A stretch of DNA of 64,000 nt, taken from NCBI GenBank assembly GCA_963798805.1, contig CAWCVC010000010.1:744001-808000 (forward strand), read 5' to 3'. Below, piece by piece: positions 60,149 to 64,000 of this stretch. Within the stretch, counting starts at the first letter, position 1, and every line of letters starts with the position of its first letter. The translations under genes were made by a program, and so were the position numbers. Origin of the DNA: CAVZCK01 sp963798805 (GTDB lineage: Bacteria; Pseudomonadota; Alphaproteobacteria; Rhizobiales; Rhodomicrobiaceae). The notes below the pieces were generated by a model that was not told the origin of the DNA, did not search any database, and saw only the letters and a program-made list of their open reading frames with translations.

Positions 60149-60447
60149 GAAACTGTCCGCTCCGGAACGATGAGCCGGCCGGCTCGTTGCTCCAAGGCAT
60201 AAAGGCGTGCAATGTCCCTGGCAACGGCCGATGTGCCGGTGGTGATCCGGCAACCGAAGATGTGGACAGCCCTCGCGCAACCGCGAGCCCCCGGCGCCAG
60301 AGGACAACGCACCTGGCGCGATCCGATCGGGCCGGGCGACGGAGGCAACCAAGCAGCTCGACGGGGCCGCGCGCGCAAACTCACCGCTGGCGGATTGCGC
60401 CGCCCTCCGATCTCGCCTATATGGCCGATGCGACAGGAGACCCGCGC
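60149..60447. other. Divergent intergenic region dihydroorotase/ygfZ
   Basis: These 299 bases are GC-rich like the genes around them. The ygfZ frame is open upstream to 60187 without family-like residues. Promoters for both genes should be here; I could not place one with confidence and see no RNA or repeat. Confidence 0.45.
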
Positions 60448-61338
60448 ATGTCCTACAGTCTGATGACGCTCTTGCCGGATCGTGGCCTGATCGAGCTGCG
60501 CGGGCCCGAGGCTGCCGGCTTCCTGCAAGGTCTCGTCACCAACGATATCGAGCGCGCGCGTGCCGGCGAAGCCGTCTTTGCCGGAATGCTGACGCCGCAA
60601 GGCAAGATCCTGTTCGATTTCCTGATTTATGTGCACGACGCGGAAAGCTACTGGATCGATTGCGAGAAGCCTTATGTTGGCGGGCTTGCCAAGCGCCTAT
60701 CCATGTACCGGCTGCGGGCCAAGGTCGAGATCGCTGACCGGTCGGCCGAGCTTGCCGTCGGCGCCGCCTGGGGCGACGAACCGCGCGAAGGCAACGACGC
60801 TTTTATTGCCGCCTATGCCGACCCGCGCTATGCGCCGCTCGGTGAGCGCATCATTCTGAAGCACTCGGCGAGCGAGCCGGCGAACTTGGCCCTTTCGAGT
60901 TCCGGCGAGACCGCCTATCACAGCCATCGGATCTCTCTTGCCGTGCCGCAGGGCGGGCTCGACTATGCCTTCGGCGAGACCTTCCCGCATGAGGCGTGCT
61001 ACGACGATCTCCACGGGGTCGATTTCAACAAGGGCTGCTATATCGGCCAGGAGGTGGTCTCGCGGATGCACCACCGGGGCACGGCGAAGACCCGCATTGC
61101 CGCGCTTTCCGCAAGCGCGCCGCTCGATGGCGGCGGAGCGGAGATCAGGGCTGGCAACGTTCCGGTCGGTACGATCGGGTCGATGGATGACAAGCGCGGT
61201 ATCGCCATGATCCGGCTTGACCGGGTCGAGGATGCCGTGCAAAAGGGCACGCCCCTGCGCGTCGGCGACATCACGGTCAGCGTCCGGCGCCCTCCCTGGG
61301 CGAGCTATCAGGTCCCCTCGCATGGAGCCGAGTTTTGA
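60448..61338 (+). CDS. ygfZ: YgfZ/GcvT-domain folate-binding protein
   Basis: YgfZ binds tetrahydrofolate and supports repair or assembly of certain iron-sulfur proteins. The signature KGCYIGQEVVSRMHHRG (K-G-C-x-x-G-Q-E) lies at about residues 194-210 of 296. LRGPEAAGFLQGLVTNDI is the GcvT-like N-terminus. The ATG at 60448 follows AGGAGACC. Its TGA stop overlaps the TTG start of tag by three bases. Confidence 0.92.
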   Translation: MSYSLMTLLPDRGLIELRGPEAAGFLQGLVTNDIERARAGEAVFAGMLTPQGKILFDFLIYVHDAESYWIDCEKPYVGGLAKRLSMYRLRAKVEIADRSAELAVGAAWGDEPREGNDAFIAAYADPRYAPLGERIILKHSASEPANLALSSSGETAYHSHRISLAVPQGGLDYAFGETFPHEACYDDLHGVDFNKGCYIGQEVVSRMHHRGTAKTRIAALSASAPLDGGGAEIRAGNVPVGTIGSMDDKRGIAMIRLDRVEDAVQKGTPLRVGDITVSVRRPPWASYQVPSHGAEF

Positions 61339-61920
61339 GCGGGACGCGCTGCGGCTGGGTGAGTGAGGAGGCGATCTACGTCGCCTATCACGACGACGAA
61401 TGGGGCGTGCCGAACGGCGATAGCCGCGCGCTGTTCGAGAAAATCATCCTCGAAGGCTTTCAGGCCGGCCTCTCCTGGATCACCATTTTGCGTAAGCGCG
61501 AGCATTTCCGCCGTGTGTTCGATAATTTCAACCCTGAAGCCATCGCGCACTACGGCCCCGAAAAGATCGCGGGGCTGCTTGCAGACCCCGGCATCATACG
61601 CAACCGGCTGAAGGTCGAGGCGGCGGTCGCCAATGCCCAGGCTTATCTGAAGCTTTCCGAAAAGCAGAGTCTTGCCTCTTTCCTCTGGCATTTCGTTGAT
61701 GGCAAGCCGATCCAGAACCGCTTTGCCTCACTCACCGAGATCCCGCCCGAGACATCCGTGAGTTCGCGCCGTCTCCAAGGCCCTGAAGACGCAGGGATTC
61801 CGTTTCGTCGGCCCGACCACCGTCTATGCGATGATGCAGTCCGTCGGCATGGTCAACGACCACATTGTCAGCTGCTGCCGACACGACGCCTGTGCCAAGC
61901 TCACGCCGAAAATCCGGTGA
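61335..61920 (+). CDS. tag: DNA-3-methyladenine glycosylase I, frameshifted by an apparent 1-base insertion
   Basis: Tag removes 3-methyladenine from alkylated DNA. From the TTG at 61335 the first frame reads RCGWVSEEAIYVAYHDDEWG, then FEKIILEGFQAGLSWITILR and FLWHFVDGKPIQN. It loses the family pattern after PPETSVS. The neighbouring frame supplies the rest: RAVSKALKTQGFRFVGPTTV, YAMMQSVGMVNDHIVSCCRH and DACAKLTPKIR, with a stop at 61918-61920. The family has zinc ligands at the N-terminal Cys and in H-x-x-x-C-C-R-H. Deleting one T of the TT at 61763-61764 restores ETSVSRAVSK and a 194-residue protein. Without correction the first frame runs to 61961. Confidence 0.88.
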
Positions 61921-62015
61921 GTGCCCGGCCGCTCGACTGTTCGCGACGCGCATCGGCATAATTGCCGGCGTATTCGCCGGCGCGGCTGCCTGTTGCCGCG
62001 AGGTCACCTCCCGAT

Positions 62016-63590
62016 TCACGCGGGTGCCTGCAGAGCAAGCGGCTCAGCCTGCCGTGGCGCGTTCCGGGGGCTGCGCGTCATATCGGCGCCACGAAGCGCC
62101 AAAGCCTCCGCAATATGCGAGCTGAGCACCTTCCGCTCTGCGTCGAGATCGGCAAGCGTTCGGGCAAGGCGGAGCGCGCGATGATAGCCGCGCGCTGAAA
62201 GTCCGAAAGCTGAGGCCGCCTCCTGCAGCAGCTTCTGGCCCGCGCTGTCCGGTGTCGCGACAGCTTCCAGCAAGGCGGGAGGGCATTCCGCATTCGTGCT
62301 GATCTGTCCGGACGCAACTGTGCGGTAACGGTGCATCTGCCGCCGGCGCGCGACTTCCACTCGCTCCCGCACCTCGGCGCTGCCCTCATGGGCAGGCGGC
62401 TGCGCGAGATCGGCCGCGCTGACGGCCGGCACGGTGATGCGGATATCAATGCGGTCGAGGATCGGCCCCGACAGGCGCGCCATATAGCGGTCTCGGCAGC
62501 TCGGCCCTTGCCGGCAGGAAAAACCGGGCTCGGTCGCGTGACCGCAGCGGCAGGGGTTCATGGCCGCGACGAGCTGAATGCGCGTCGGATAGGTGATCCG
62601 GTGATTGGCGCGCGCGATTATGATTTCGCCGGATTCCAGAGGCTGGCGAAGTGCGTCGATGACCTGCGGCGTGAATTCCGGAAGCTCGTCGAGGAAAAGC
62701 ACTCCATGGTGCGCGAGCGCGACCTCGCCGGGACGCGGGCGCGAGCCGCCACCGACCAGCGCCGCCATGCTCGCCGAATGATGCGGCGCACGGAACGGCC
62801 GCTCCCGGCTCAGCCGCCCGCCGCCCAATTGCCCGGCCATGCTGCGGATCATGGCAATCTCGAGCATTTCCTGCGGCTCGAGCGGCGGGAGCAGCCCAGG
62901 TAGCCTGCGCGCCAGCATCGACTTTCCGGCTCCCGGCGGTCCCGTCATCAGAATGTGATGGCCGCCGGCTGCCGCGATCTCGACAGCGCGCTTGGCCATC
63001 TCCTGGCCGCGAACGTCGCGCAGATAGAGCATATCGGGCCGCGTTTCGTCCAGCTGCGGGACCGGCCGCGGCAGCTCTCCGAGCCCTTTGAAGTGATTGA
63101 CGAGCGAGAGCAGATGGGGCGGCGCCAGAATCGGCATGTCAGGGGAGGCCCAAGCCGCTTCGCTGCCGCAGGCAAGGGGACAGATCAGGCCCTTCTCGAG
63201 GCTGTTTGCGCCTATGGCAGCGGGAAGGGTGCCGGTGACAGCGGCAACCGCACCGTCGAGACCGAGTTCGCCGATCACGACATAATCGCCGATCTCATCA
63301 CCGGGCATTGCGCCGCTGGCGATCATCAGGCCCACGGCGATCGGCAGATCATAGTGGCTGCCCTCCTTCGGCAGATCCGCCGGGGCCAGGTTGACCGTGA
63401 TCCGCTTCGCCGGAACGCCGAGGCCGATCGAGCACAGCGCCGCCCTCACGCGCTCGCGGCTCTCGGCGACCGCCTTGTCGGGCAAGCCGACGATCGAAAA
63501 TGACGGCAGGCCCGGCCCGATCTGCACCTGGACGTCGACCGGCCGCGCCTCAATGCCTAGGAAAGCCACCGTCGAGATCTGCGCAAACAT
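62016..63590 (-). CDS. comM: YifB/ComM family Mg-chelatase-like AAA+ ATPase
   Basis: ComM is a helicase that promotes branch migration during natural transformation in some bacteria; the family is far more widespread than competence. The N-terminal ATP-dependent-protease-like domain (AFLGIEARPVDVQVQIGPGL) leads to Walker A MTGPPGAGKSMLARRLPGLL, Walker B LAHHGVLFLDELPEF and the C-terminal Mg_chelatase_C domain (RGYHRALRLARTLADL). Cysteines at PCRCGHATEPGFSCRQGPSC are typical. It has 524 residues. It is beside gshB, a frequent order. Confidence 0.93.
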   Translation of the reverse strand: MFAQISTVAFLGIEARPVDVQVQIGPGLPSFSIVGLPDKAVAESRERVRAALCSIGLGVPAKRITVNLAPADLPKEGSHYDLPIAVGLMIASGAMPGDEIGDYVVIGELGLDGAVAAVTGTLPAAIGANSLEKGLICPLACGSEAAWASPDMPILAPPHLLSLVNHFKGLGELPRPVPQLDETRPDMLYLRDVRGQEMAKRAVEIAAAGGHHILMTGPPGAGKSMLARRLPGLLPPLEPQEMLEIAMIRSMAGQLGGGRLSRERPFRAPHHSASMAALVGGGSRPRPGEVALAHHGVLFLDELPEFTPQVIDALRQPLESGEIIIARANHRITYPTRIQLVAAMNPCRCGHATEPGFSCRQGPSCRDRYMARLSGPILDRIDIRITVPAVSAADLAQPPAHEGSAEVRERVEVARRRQMHRYRTVASGQISTNAECPPALLEAVATPDSAGQKLLQEAASAFGLSARGYHRALRLARTLADLDAERKVLSSHIAEALALRGADMTRSPRNAPRQAEPLALQAPA

Positions 63591-63677
63591 TCTCTCAATC
63601 CGCCGATACGAAATCCGAACTCCGGATTGCGCAACACTAGCAGAGAGAACAAGGCATGAACATAAGGGCGATTACGG

Positions 63678-64000
63678 CTAGCCGCCGGCTTTTTTCCGGG
63701 CTATGCGATCCTCGACGACGTCCCAGATCATCGCGGCAATATCCAGACCGCCGAAGCGCTGCACCTCACGAATGCCGGTCGGCGAGGTCACGTTGATTTC
63801 AGTCAGATAGTCGCCGATGACATCGATGCCGGTGAAGATCAGCCCGCGCTTTTTCAGCTCCGGGCCGATGACGGCGCAGATCTCGCGCTCGCGCTCTGTG
63901 ATCTCGGTCGGCTCGGGCCGGCCGCCGACATGCATGTTGGACCGCGTCTCCTCGGTCGACGGAACGCGGTTGATGGCGCCGGCAATCTCGCCATCGACGA
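63678..64000 (-). CDS. gshB: Glutathione synthetase (partial, N-terminus outside window)
   Basis: GshB adds glycine to gamma-glutamylcysteine. The C-terminal 106 residues are visible: DGEIAGAINRVPSTEETRSN, the ATP-grasp loop MHVGGRPEPTEITEREREI, then LKKRGLIFTGIDVIGDYLTE and INVTSPTGIREV with the metal-binding Glu/Asn. The start lies beyond the right edge. It precedes comM on the same strand with an 87-base gap. gor, earlier in the window, recycles the product. Confidence 0.94.
   Translation of the reverse strand, partial: VDGEIAGAINRVPSTEETRSNMHVGGRPEPTEITEREREICAVIGPELKKRGLIFTGIDVIGDYLTEINVTSPTGIREVQRFGGLDIAAMIWDVVEDRIARKKAGG

Noticed and set aside
1..64000. CRISPR arrays, toxin-antitoxin pairs, restriction systems, prophage genes or complete insertion sequences
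   Set aside because: Read through on both strands; no spaced direct-repeat array, transposase, integrase, phage structural gene or recognisable defence gene was seen.

Overview
The window is a GC-rich chromosomal segment dense with housekeeping genes. Gene order and protein families point to an alphaproteobacterium of the order Hyphomicrobiales (Rhizobiales). Evidence for this includes the block lapA/ihfB/sppA/rpsA/cmk/aroA/TIGR02300, the block gor/DUF2059/rpiA, priA directly before atpHAGDC, Nudix next to TIGR02301, and comM next to gshB. The genus cannot be named from sequence alone.

Layout. 1-1.4 kb: trpF and the start of trpB (tryptophan). 1.6-7.9 kb, minus strand: a RidA-like protein, lapA, ihfB, sppA, rpsA, cmk and aroA. 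8.1-14.2 kb: a TIGR02300 protein, L-2-hydroxyglutarate oxidase, then envelope genes (small lipoprotein, TonB-like protein, beta-barrel outer-membrane protein) and a methyltransferase. 14.3-22.3 kb: glutathione reductase, two DUF2059 secreted proteins, rpiA, a succinate-semialdehyde dehydrogenase, gph, a YpeA-type acetyltransferase and a secreted unknown. 22.3-23.1 kb: a decayed tetR/GST pair and tRNA-Val(CAC). 23.1-27.5 kb: an ornithine/lysine decarboxylase, a TusA-like protein without its cysteine, two c-type cytochromes and an AEC-type transporter. 27.7-32.3 kb: a kdp potassium-pump operon including two very small membrane ORFs. 32.4-36.9 kb: VOC protein, ppdK, a gamma-glutamylcyclotransferase-like protein and a membrane unknown. 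36.9-44.6 kb: priA and the F1 ATP synthase operon. 44.9-53.6 kb: a DUF465 protein, hisS-hisZ-hisG, an SDR, pgsA-moaD and glyS. 53.6-64 kb: a glutamine amidotransferase, an SDR, a TerB-like protein, Nudix, TIGR02301, LysE exporter, dihydroorotase, ygfZ, tag, comM and the end of gshB.

Two genes carry an apparent single-base insertion that shifts the frame: atpD (extra A at about 43786) and tag (extra T at about 61763). In both the downstream part reads on perfectly in the neighbouring frame. Because atpD is normally essential, draft-sequence error is the leading explanation.

No CRISPR array, prophage, complete insertion sequence or defence island is visible. The most striking unexplained structure is a composite element of two hairpins bounded by CTAG, about 165-170 bp long. 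It occurs once after rpsA (3805-3968) and once at the end of priA (39118-39287). In its second hairpin the arms differ between copies by compensated substitutions. Three shorter copies of an alphaproteobacterial-type palindrome and several degenerate inverted repeats also fill intergenic gaps.
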